From Oxyruncus cristatus (taxonomy: Eukaryota > Chordata > Aves > Passeriformes > Cotingidae), in NCBI GenBank assembly GCA_013399855.1, contig VXAY01002462.1, positions 461,095-525,094 on the forward strand: a DNA stretch of 64,000 bases, given 5' to 3'. The position numbers and the translations under genes were made by a program. Below, piece by piece: positions 1 to 11,600 of the stretch; within the stretch, counting starts at the first letter, position 1; each line of letters starts with the position of its first letter. The notes below the pieces were generated by a model. That model saw nothing but the letters and a program-made list of their open reading frames with translations. It ran no database searches and was not told the DNA's origin.

Positions 1-1813
1 TCTTTGGTCTATGATGTCGCTGCAGTACCAGAGCTGGAACATCATCCAGTAGGAAAGGGTGAAAGTAATGAGTTCAGCTGTGAACAAATGTAGGTGTTTA
101 GCTTCCGTGCTTTTGCTGAGGTGAAAGTCTCTTTGCAGAACATCAAGATACAAAGTGGTATTTCTTACAGAAAATGATACAGAAATTCAAGTATTTACAG
201 TATTGAAGGGCTGAGAATACTACTTGTGTTCTGCAGCAGTCTGAATGTAAGGTGAATTTATTCTTTTACAGCATTGAGGACAAAAATTTAGAACAAAACC
301 TGCTGCTGTTAGCTTGTGATGATGATATAAAATATCATGGTATCAAATGTTTGGCCTTACAAGACTATTTTTGCCTTAAAATTAAGCAGGAAAAATTACT
401 TTCCTGAACAGCAGAACGGAACTCAGTCCTTTCTGCATGTAAGTGCTGTATTAACCTGAATGTCCATATAACAATTGATGTAGAGTGTAGTAAATAGCCT
501 GTTCTGCAGCTGAATAAAAATGAGTCCATTTTAGTAGATATATCTGTAGCAGCTGCCATAGACACTGTGTAATACATCTTGAGGATGTTTTGGGAATGCA
601 CAAGATAAAATGAGGGTACTGTGATATTAGTTGGAAATCTTGAATCCTTAAAGCTGTTTGATGCTCAGCTTTAAGAACTAAAAATTGCTTACTTTTAGAA
701 TACGCTGCTTCTTGTTACTGCGTTTCTCTGCCAGAATGAGGGAGAACATGTTTCTGCCATGGAGCCCATGGCAAATATGGAAGAACAAAAAGAATACATG
801 TAGTCTTTCTTACTGAACAGTCTACGGCAAGAGTTCATGCATTATTAAATAAAAGAAAATATGATCAAAATCCTCGTGAAAGACATTGTGAAGATGTGAT
901 ACACAGAAAAATGAGCTCAGTTGAAAATTGGCCTACAAACTGGTTTTCATAGGGTTCTGAGTTTTAAATGGACCTCTGTTTTTTTGTTATATGCTCAGCG
1001 AAGCTTGGCAGCATTTGAATAAGCACCTCTAAACATAGACTGTCTGACCAAGATTGCATTATAGTCCGTGGTAGTTAGTAACTGTCAAGTAATTGTTGTA
1101 TCCTTGCCATAGGAAACAGAGCTTAAAGTAGGCGATGTGTAATATATACAGTATGGACTAGATGCAAGACAGATAGACAAACCTGAACAACTTCTACAAA
1201 AAACAAACAAATGTTTGGACAGGAAAATGGAGGTGTAGAGAGGAGAAGTTTTCTAATACACCAGGTCAGTGATAGACACTGGCTTTTGTTTCAGTATTTG
1301 ACTATCTTGTTATGTGATGCTGCCTTGTATTTGAGGTAGTTGGCGTAGAGTTTTGAAGAGAAATTTGCAAACTTAGTTGGGATAAGTTACTGCATTTATT
1401 CATTTTGCTCTGCTTTGGTACATGTGTGGACAGAAATAGGAGCACTTTTTGCTTTTCACACTGTTGAGCAATTGTTGTTTCTCTACCTGACACTACTAGT
1501 GACTTTAAACTGCTGGGATAGGGTGTTTTTAAGGAAACCCCTGTTTTCTTAGCTCTACTTTTGCGTGTTGGTGTAAACATGTACGACCAGATTAGAAGGT
1601 AGGTAGGCTCTGCTCTTGTGTGAGTTTTCAATGGTGTCTTGTAGCTTAGATGCCTTCTGAGCATTTGGTCCGTACTTGCATCAGTTTGAAAAACCAGAGA
1701 AAATTGACCTCTGGTTTTTCTGCAGCAGGAAAGTAACATGTGGCCCTGTTGCCTGGTCTGCATTCTGAGGTGGGAATAAATCTGGATGTTCTGCATTTGA
1801 ACTAGCCAAGATT

Positions 1814-2031
1814 TGTATTGGTTTTGACTGGGTTAGGGTTAAAGTTCTTTGTAGTACCTTGTATGTGGCAATGTTTTGGATTTGAAGCTAGTGTCGATAG
1901 CACGTGAACACAGTGCTTGCACAGTGTCAAGGCCTTTTCTACTCCTCCCACTGCCCTGCCAGTGAATAGGTTGGACAAAAATATAAGCTGCTATGAAGAA
2001 TTTTAACTGTATCCCAGGGAAAACCAGTACA
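1814..2031 (+). mobile_element. Shortened copy of the same LTR-like family, plus orientation
   Basis: The body GTGCTTGCACAGTGTCAAGG followed by CCTTTTCTACTCCTCCCACT and GCCAGTGAATAGGTTGG aligns with the minus strand of the element at 22.3-22.8 kb. The ends form an inverted repeat: 1818-1860 and 1985-2027 match at 32 of 43 positions. Outermost bases are TGTA and TACA, so the element begins TG and ends CA. No coding content. Confidence 0.65.
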
Positions 2032-3569
2032 CTTGTGTTGTTCAGGGGTGTTTTTTGCATTTGTAAAATTTACAAAAGGTCCTGTAGTACATGGACAACT
2101 GCTCAAAGCTGGGTAGAAAGCAGAGGAGAGCGGAAGAGGCAATATTCAGCTAACAGCCTTTTTGATAACTGTTCTGGAATAACCTTCCAAGTGTAGGGAA
2201 TAGCAAAATGACTTGGTTTATTGAATAATGCAAAGTATGCCCTTTATGCATTTTAGATAAGGAGTGGTTAGATTACTGGTGAATCATATTTTTGTCAAGT
2301 TAAAGAGAAGCATCCTCTTGAGAGACTTTGTTAGAATGGGAATTCTGCTGGACTGCCTCTTTGTTTCTTGGATGTGTTCTGATGTTGAAAGTGAAAATGA
2401 ATATGTGAAGATAACTGTAATAGTACTTTACTAGAACTATAAACTGGTCATGTACTGATTGATTTATTTTCATCACTCTTTTCTTCCCTGTTCGTATTAG
2501 TGTTGTGTTTATAAGAATGCTGCCATTTGAATGATCTCTTCTGGGACTATGAGCTGAGATGCTGGAATTATTTAAATAATAAATGATGTTCAGCCTCAGT
2601 AACCAAGGCACATCAAGCCCAATGTAGGGCTAAGCTTAATTTTACAATGCACAAACACAGCAGAGCCAAATCCACAGAACTCACTTTCTGTTTGTACTAG
2701 TAGGAGACATCAAACAGAGAAATTGTAAGCAGCTGCTCATATTTTTATCATTGGTATTTACATCTGATACAGAGTGGATTTAGCATTTCGGTTGACTTAA
2801 CTGGTTTCACAAGGCAAAAACTATCACAACATTCAGTTTGCTAAATCAAAGGCATCAGACATCTAGTCAGCTTTGCCTTGTGACACAGACATACATTGAT
2901 GTCTGTGTGAGAGTGAGCAGTCCTGCATCATCTAAGATGTCATCTGTGTTGGACCGCTCACTGTAGGACTATTAGGGAAGAATAAATGTAGAAGGGGAAA
3001 AGGAAGAACATGGAATATAAAGTTGAGGTTGAGAAGAGAGAAATGGAGGAAGTAAAATTAGTGGTGGTTCATATAATGGTGAACATTTATATTTTTTCCC
3101 TATTCATGCACTTGATAGCTAAATAATTATGCTGCTGGCAATAATGATGCTGGTTTTTTGACATAGTTTCTTCAATTTATGCTTTTGAATTTATAGCATG
3201 ACCAACAGACATTGAAATGGAAAAATAGGACTCTATCATAGAGCTAATTTCAGTGAATATTGGAGTGATGGTTTTTTTTTTTTTTCTCTCCAGTTGGTTA
3301 TGTCACAACTTAACTCTAGTAATTTCAGTTCTGTAGTTTAGAAGTTGGCCTGAATACAGGGGTTTGGTTTCCCAGTGAAGGGAGCAATTATGCCCCTTCT
3401 GCCCCCAGTACTATTTAATTTGTTACCTGGAATGAGGAGTATCTGTGTAAGATTTCTTCTGTAGATGCTGCAGAGTATGTTTGTTGTCTCGAAGTGTGTC
3501 TTGAGTCAGCCCTGGACAGCAGGAGCTCGCATAAAGTAAAATGTTCCTGTGATGAACGACGAAGGACTT

Positions 3570-3730
3570 TGGGCTTGCCTAGTTTGAAGGGAAGGAGGAT
3601 GAGGAGCCACCTCATCACTCCTTGCAGCTTCCTGAGGACAGGAAGTGGAGAAGGAAGTGCTTTAACTTTTAGTCAGCCTTGAGGTGATCAGCCAGTTGGA
3701 CTAGATGATTGTTGAAGCTGCCTTCCACTG
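3570..3730 (+). mobile_element. Degraded CR1 3'-end fragment
   Basis: A weak but ordered match to the CR1 tail: GGAGGATGAGGAGCCACCTC, then CAGTTGGACTAGATGATTGT followed by CTTCCACTGAAATA. Divergence is high, so the left border is uncertain. Confidence 0.7.
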
Positions 3731-3935
3731 AAATAGCTAGGTGTGTGATGGCATAACTATAAACACAGGGAAACCCCTGGTTTCAGTTGGATTGATGGGT
3801 TGAATTAAAGGCTTATGAGGCTGTGAGAGGATGTCACCTGTTCCTTGTTAACTTAACCTGACATGAAGTCCAGACTTGTATTATTGGTACATTTTTACCC
3901 CCCCACACACTTCCTGTGAAAATAAAACTGATTCT

Positions 3936-4003
3936 TGCAAAAATCCCAAACCAAACAACAAAAATTAAACCCAAACAAACCCACAAACCCAAACCAAACA
4001 CAG
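3936..4003. repeat. C/A-rich low-complexity tract
   Basis: CAAAAATCCCAAACC, AAACCCAAACAAACCCAC and AAACCCAAACCAAACAC. It is the complement-type counterpart of the T/G tracts and one of the few in this orientation. Confidence 0.85.
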
Positions 4004-5548
4004 GTTCAAACAGTTGTGTAAACCTGGCATTGCTAAACCCTTTCCCTCTGTGTTGCAAAAGCTTTTTGCAGCTGATCTTTCTTTTCAGCCTTCCCTTTCT
4101 CCCCCTGCAGTTTGTTATCCTATCCTCTGCCGTACGCATATCCAAGACCACTGATTCCTCTCCTCAGATTGCTCTTCCATATACTGTGGCTCATAGTACA
4201 CTTTCTTCCTTACCCTCATCTACCAGATTCTTCTTACACACTTACTCTTTCCCCATCATTTCATCGTTTGATTTCTGGCAGGAATGCCATACAACTGCAT
4301 ATCAGCAACTGCAAAATCTGGACCCTCATGCAAGGCTGGGATCTATTTATAAGCAGTTGATGTCTATGGATTCTCTACATAGAAAATGGGAGAATTACTT
4401 TGTTGGTAAAAGGATTCTGTTAACTAAGTTTAGGTCTAAAAATATTACTCTTCCAGAGAAGTTTAGTGTTTGTCTTTCGACATTTGAAATATTGTAAGGA
4501 AGATGTTCAGAAAATGGTAGCTGCTTGTGTGTTGAAGATAATGATACAATGTCTGAAACCAATTTATATAGCATACCATAATTGTATGGAAGATAGGAGG
4601 ACAATAATCTTTTTTCTTCCTTCTATAGAGTTCATTAAAAAAAAAAATCATTATTGGACTTGTAGATCTGTCTCTCTTCCAACCTTCTCTATTTGCAGGT
4701 TTTGAAAAGGCTTTTCAGAGAAATTTGGCTGGACTGAAGAATAGGGGTAGTGTACTGTACTATGTTGTATTTTCAGGAGTAAGAGAGATGATCTGGCATA
4801 GTTCTTGCAAATAAGTGATTGCATTTTCAGGCTAAAGTCTGTGTTTGTTATGGGGCTGAGTTTTAGAGCAGTTTAGAGGGCATATGGAAAGTAAAAAAGG
4901 GGGTAACTTGAATCCCAAGTCTTCAAGCAGCTATGCAGAGCAGGGTTGGACCTATTTTCCACTTCTTTGTGGTTCCATGTTGATAAAGGTGTCTGTGTAT
5001 ATGAAGTTCCCTATTGATGTGCTGGTTAATAATTATGCAGTAGGTGAATTGTGCATCTTTTATTTGGTAGATGTATCTAGCAACATACTCCTTTAACAGG
5101 CTTAATTTAGATTTTTCTTTTTTCAAACAAGTCTTTTTGTTCTGTTAGATCAGGTTGTATTAACTCTATTTCTGGGCAAATTGTAGCGATGATTTTGTCT
5201 TCAAAAAGCTGACTTTACAATTAGCTGAAAGTAATTGGCTTGATAAAAATATAAGGTATAAAAATATTGTTTTTCAGACAAAAAATACTGGGAACTTTGG
5301 AAATTTGGTGATGCATCTTACTCGGGAATTTGGAGAAAATTACTCAAAATCCATTTATTCATCATCCGTCACACTTGTACGGAAAAGGCTTTATGGGGAT
5401 GAGGAAAGATGGGGTAATGATGCAGTACAGTTATAAATACATTGTCAAAGGGACCTTGCCTAGACTTCTGTATTTCAGACCAACAACAGACATCATTTTA
5501 GTGTTAAACTACTGTGATTATAAGGAATATTTCTGATGTCTCTGATAG

Positions 5549-5684
5549 TTGGTGTGGATGACTACAGCTCAGAGTCTGATGTGATTATTATACCTTCAGC
5601 CCTGGACTTTGTCTCACAAGATGAAATGTTGACGCCGTTGGGAAGATTGGACAAGTACGCTGCAAGTGAGAACATATTTAACAG
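5549..5684 (+). CDS. PPP4R1: PPP4R1 exon a (residues about 18-63)
   Basis: The exon opens after AG at 5547-5548 with the last two bases of a Phe codon, then reads GVDDYSSESDVIIIPSALDF and on to LDKYAASENIFN. It ends in AG of a split Arg codon before GTATGC. This is the conserved acidic N-terminal segment ahead of the HEAT repeats. The polypyrimidine tract before the acceptor is weak, so the acceptor was chosen by homology and phase. The preceding exon, which should carry the start codon, was not found in 1-5548. Confidence 0.95.
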
Positions 5685-8600
5685 GTATGCTTTTTAAATG
5701 TCCTGTCATCTAATTCAAATCTGACTGAAGTTAGTTTGTGTGGAATACAAATAATAAAAGAACCCAAACAAACAAAATCAACACCTTTACAAGATTCTTC
5801 AGTTTTTGCTCCTTCTTCCGTTTGCTCATGTTCCTCCTACTTACAGAAATAATTACAAAATATTTGCTTGCCTTTTAAGCAACTGTAGTTCAGGACTTTT
5901 TCATTAATTGGACCACATACTTTTAGGGCTTTTGTGGATGCTAACATTCCTGTTGGCACAGGACTATAAGATGATAGTAAACTGAATCCATAATTCTGTG
6001 TGGAAACTGAGTTTAAGAAAATACTTCATGAAAGGTCAGGACAGCATAGTGAACAGCACTGTGGATTGCTAGAGAAACCCAAGAAGTGTTCTTGAGGTTC
6101 AATCTCCTTTGTAATTTACAGTGCGAGTATTGCTGGCTCTGGTTACTGAAAGCAAACTTGCCCAGTTAATACTGTGTTCTGCATTTTCCCCTTTTTATTT
6201 CTGTAATGCACAGGTATTGTAGCACAGTTCATTTAGACACCCCCCCACCCCACCCCTTCCACACAGACATTCTGCAATCAGATGGAGAAGTTCAAACCCG
6301 GCATTTATTTTAGTTGTAACTACAAACAGTCGCAGGATCACAGAAATGTATAAAATATGCTAAGGTTGAGATTTTCTGGTGTCTCATTTTAACATAGTTT
6401 AGTTTGGGCTTCAAGTAAGTTTTTAATATAGTGTGTTTGCTTTTATGCTGAATTCTTAATTCAGTAGTATGCAGAAGCTTAGTCTGTGATCAACCACCCT
6501 ATAGGTTAGCCTCTATTTTGTTGTTTGTGGCCTGGGTTTGGAAAGAATTTAGCCCTGTGCTTAACTTCAGTCATGTGAACTGTACTTAAAATTCCATACT
6601 TACATGTATGAACATACCCCCATTTGAAAGATTTTCATCCTAATTAAATTGAAGCTGACAATTATAGAATAGTTTCTCTTGTTACAACCTGCATAAAAAT
6701 GTATGCACAAATTAATTCTGAAATGCCTAATTTTAAAGTTTCCTGTTCTCCTGAAATATAAAGTTTGTTGTATTATACAATTTGAGATGAAATCAGCAAT
6801 TTGACAACCAGCATAGAGTTTTTTGTGTGTTTGACTTTACATGGGGAGAGAGGGAAGAGGAGCCTTTAGGGCTATCGGTGACAGTTATGTGATAAAAGCC
6901 AGTAGGGAGAAGAACAAAATCAGAAACTCAAGGTGTGTGACTTGAATTTTAAACAAGTGTAGTGGTTCTAATATTTTACTTGCCTGCTTAAGAAAAAACT
7001 CTGTCTGATTTTCTCAGTATGGATAGCATAGCACGTGGGGCATGCATAAGCTTGAAATCTTTTTAATTACTCTGTCCAGCTTTATGCATCCTGTCCTTTC
7101 CTGTGGGTGGTTGGAAAACTATAGTTTTCCCCAAATTTTTTTTTTTTTTTTGGGGGGGGTGTTTGCTCTTTTGGATTATTTTTGGTGGTACAAACATGTT
7201 TTTCAATCCTAGCTCTCTTTGTAGGCCTATTGTGTTATGTAGCATAAGAAAATATAGAAAATAGCATATGATAACTATTCGTGATATAACTGTGAGTAGC
7301 ACTTATATCACACTAAGTGTTAGTGACTACTGCAGACAGTTTATGATGATTCAGCATTAGTCAGTCTCAGGAATAGTAGGAGGGATTTTTGTTAGGCAGA
7401 GGAACTGGAGCATTTAATAGGAAAAAGATAAATTACATTTGTTTATTCGTATGTCTTGTAGTATGGTATAAACACATCCAATTACTTCTGTGTAGTTTAA
7501 GATTTTTTTAATATTATGACTGAGTTAATAATGTTTTGGTTGTTTCTGTGACCTGGAACCTGCATTTGTGTGGAAGCCTGAAATTTGGGCATTATAGATG
7601 CCCAAACCCTTGAAACATAATCGCTGAGCTTGGGTAAATTAGGATAAGATTTTTTTTTTTTTTTTTTCCCCTTAAATAAATTAATTTACTTTTACTGTGG
7701 GATTTTTTTTTTTAAATCTTTCAATTTAATTTTAAGTATTATTTCTCTTTGAATTTGGTTTTGTTATATTTTTCTATCTGGTTAGTCGCGTACCTATGCA
7801 TCATATTTGCAGTCTGTGGTTATATTGAATGATTTAAGTGAAGGAATTTTTAACAACTCCTGCAAAAGTCTAGTCTCCTTAAAGTTGATTCCTCAAGCTC
7901 TCATGGTTTCTCAGCCAGTTGTCTTGAGACGGAGATGGATCTGGCTGCATTCTAAGAAATGTCAGTAGATTGGACGTGGAACTTTGAAATAGGAATGTCT
8001 TCTCATTTAAATACATAAGATTTTTGACAGGATGAACTTAAAAAAAAAACAGAGGTAGGGAATCCTTTATCAGCTTCCCAAATGGTGGAAGGAGTTGCTT
8101 TGTGACAGTTTTTGATATGTTACGGTTTACATTCTCACTGTTTCAGCTATTCCTCATCAGCACCCCTGGTTTGTCTTAGTCTGTGATAATGGAGGGGAAC
8201 CTGACAAACGTTACACTAAATGACTCCTCTTGTATCTGAAAAACAAGGCAAGTGAGAGTCGGGTCATGGTTTGATTAATGAAGAGCCAGCCTCCAGAACA
8301 TGTTTGAGAAGCATCTCTAGCATATACCTTAATAGTCCAATATCATATTGCAGAAAGACTTGATGCCAAGCAGAAAACCAAGACCACCACTGTAAAACAG
8401 AGGATCTTCTTGTGCCTGGTAGCACTGGTGTGTGTGTGTACATGAATGCATAAGGATTCCCTTTTGCTGTTTGCTTTAAAAACCAGTTGCTGTTGCAGTT
8501 TGGAGCATAGCTTTTTTATCTTTTCATGTTACAAGCCCTTGTGGGTTTTCCTACTCTTTATTGCTGTTAACTTGCTTCCATTCTTCATTAAGAAGGCTCA

Positions 8601-11600
8601 TAAGTATAGAACACTCACCAATAGATCTGCTTGAACAGTGAGACAGTTCCTGAACAACAGACCCTTGCTTTTCATAAGGCTTTGAGGGATTGTTGCTGCT
8701 TTTTCTCTTCAAACCAAAGCAGATCTTGGCATACTCACATTCATCGGTACGATCAGTCTTGGCTGTCAAGACTGTATCTGCATATCTATGTAGATAACTT
8801 TAAGCTGTCCTCGTGCCAGATTCTTTGTGTTCTGAAATATTTCTTAGCTTTTCCCTTGGGAAAATAGCGGATGTCTTTTGAGAAAGTTTTTTGGAAACAG
8901 TTTAACTTAAAAATACTTGTAGAACAGCAGTCAGCAGGAACTGAGGATATATAAACTGGATCTCAAGGAGGGATGAAACGTACCTGTGTGTACTCACATA
9001 CAGCTTATAAGTAACAGTTTCACTGCCTGCAGTGTAGGTCGAGATTTGGCTTAGGGCTTTATGGGTAACTTGTCTTTTTTGGCTAAAAGATACACTCCTC
9101 TGACTTCATGGCACAGATGTCGTTCCTCATATGGTTGATAGAAGAAGCTGACCTTTGTGCTTTCTAGACTCCAGAGGGAAGAGAGGTTGGCATCAGCAAG
9201 TAGGCTGTACCACGTGTGGCAATGAATTATTTTAATGTGTTTATTTGATTCCTCACTCCAACGGTCCTAATATAAACCTTGGTTTTACATGTCCCTAGTT
9301 CTGCAAAATAGAAATTTTTAGAATATATGCTCTATGTCAGGAATTGAGAGGTCAGTTTCCTTCCAAGGAATTGGCTAGGGGTAAATTGAAAGCGTAATGA
9401 TAAATTTTCAGATGTGTCAGGGCTGTGGAGTCCAGAACATCATTTAACTGTGTATTTAAAAAACAGGACTTGCATGCATAAGTTACCCACTAAAACAGAA
9501 GAATGTTTTCATCTCTCTGCTGTAATGTATATGTAAAACCTCTCAAGACAGTATGTTTGGTGGGATGTCAAGACTATCTTGCCTTTTTTTCGTTTAGATA
9601 CGATCAGAATATAACCAAGAAGTTAACTGAGAATTTGGTTATCCACAGCTGCAGTTATTACTCTCCCCACTCGCTTTTCTTCTCTCTGTGCAGCCTAACC
9701 CAGTGTTAAGTTTCTTTTCTGGGTATTTGAGTACTGACAGTAAGGAAATGCTAAACTCATACCACAGCCGTGCAGGTGAAACTGTAGTGGCTTTGTTCTG
9801 ACTGGAACACTTCTCGACATTTTAGCATAAATGTCGTTATTTCTCCTCATCTCTAAATCTACTCCGTTTTCATGTTTCAGTCTTTCTGAGCCTACTGTGT
9901 ATCAAAGGATAAAATTTAATGAAAATGAAACAAATCTCAAAACATGGGTTTTTTGCACATAAATTTGCACGTAAGTGTATACCAAATAAATTACTGAAGT
10001 GTAACAGTGTAGCTTGAGCATTGTTATTTTATAAGTATACATTAAAATGACATAAGCTGAACTAGAAAGGAAAGAGTTTTCCCAGAGCACTAAGAGAAGT
10101 CTTAATTACTTAATACTCAATGTACCTCTGCATATTTAGTTGTCCGTCTTAGGAAGGGTACAAAACCTGGCTGATTCTATGATTCTATGAAATATGTTGA
10201 TTTTGAGATTGGGAGTTTATTCTGGATATCTTTTGAGATTGTTTGAGGAAAATGGTGCCAAGCTCAGTTATTACTACCAATATTAATTTGAACACAAAAT
10301 GTAATCTAATCTTGTTTTAGTTCTGCAAAAATGGGTGAAGAACAAAAATCACTTTATTTAATTTTCTCTCTCTTCTTTTTTAAAATATCCTTACTAGCTA
10401 AATGCATGCCTTGTGCAGATGAAGTCATTTATATGCTATAGTGGAAATTTATTTAACGGCTAATGGTGGTCAAAGGAGTTTGAATGAGCAAAGCAAAGGT
10501 ATTTAAAGTTTTTCTTTGAGTATGTCATCACAAATCCTAATTATGTTCATATATAGAGACTTCAAAATATGTGTCCGTGGGCATAAAGGCAGTGTGTTTG
10601 TAATCTATCCCTATTTTATCCTGTTTCTAATCCCAGTGGAGTGTGCCTACAAGGTATTCTGTCAGTTTTCCTAATGTTGGACAGGCTCATGAAAACTTGA
10701 ATTTCGCTAAATATCCTCTACTTTTGCACGTGGTAGTGGAGGTGCTTGTACTGCATGCCAGATTGCAGCCTTTGACCTCTGCCTTTCTTTGGTGTGTAAA
10801 CTATTTAATGGATAAATAGATGCATTGCTGCTTAGGTGGCAGTCGTATACTAAAGACACATATTGTGAATAAATAATTTTCTTTGGGAATTCACAGCTGT
10901 AGGGTTACTGATTTGAAGCGTCACTTGCCAAAGCAGCTAGCAAAAGTCTCTCTGGACCTGGAGGAACTGGGTACAAGATCTGACTGAATGGGCAAGAAGA
11001 TGCAATTCTATGAGTTGTTGTGGTGAAGACAGCTCTTCTGGCACTGGGAATGTGTAAAGGTAGAAATTCTTGGTGGAGCTTAGTGTCTCATTAGAGGCAA
11101 GTACTGCACAAACCCAAGCTAGTGGCAGGAGGGAAATGGCAAGAAACCATTAATCCTAGTTCACAAATTGTATCCTCATGACTGGGAGTAATGTACAGTA
11201 ACAGAATATGTGCCATTCACATCAATTGTATTGTCATCATTAATGTTGGTGGAGTCACTTCTGTCACATAGGAGTTTGATTCCCTGTTACAATGGAGTAA
11301 CAGGGAATTACTCAACATGTGTGCATAAACTGCATTGTAACAGGGAATCAAACAACAGAGTTTGATTCCCTGTTAGGATGAAGTTTATCCACACATGTTG
11401 TCATTATCCCTAGAGGAAGCGTACTTGACCTCTTTTACCCTGTCACAGGAGATACCTTCTTGCCTCTGCAGCATGAAGCTTGTCCGCCTATTTTTGTTGT
11501 TTTGTGTGCGTCTAGACCAGACAGGTCATCCTTCAGAGCTCTATTAAAAATTGCTAAGTGCTCACCTGGCACTCACCTCGCAAGTTGCAGGGCAAGCTAC

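Larger units (their letters stand above)
1..5548 (+). other. PPP4R1: Intron upstream of exon a (partial; its 5' end is outside the window)
   Basis: AT-rich non-coding sequence. I looked for the first coding exon (a MAxLxLLQEDLQEDADG-like peptide followed by a GT) and did not see it, so this is treated as intron. It contains an LTR-like element (1814-2031), a degraded CR1 tail (about 3570-3730) and a C/A-rich tract (3936-4003). Short ORFs of up to 193 codons here show no family I recognise. Confidence 0.75.

Noticed and set aside
1830..1840. GGTTAGGGTTA resembling a telomeric repeat
   Set aside because: Only about one and a half TTAGGG units, and it is part of the inverted end of the LTR-like element.
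3916..4497. 193-codon plus-strand ORF
   Set aside because: It starts in the C/A-rich low-complexity tract. No recognisable domain, no splice-compatible continuation, and it lies in an intron.
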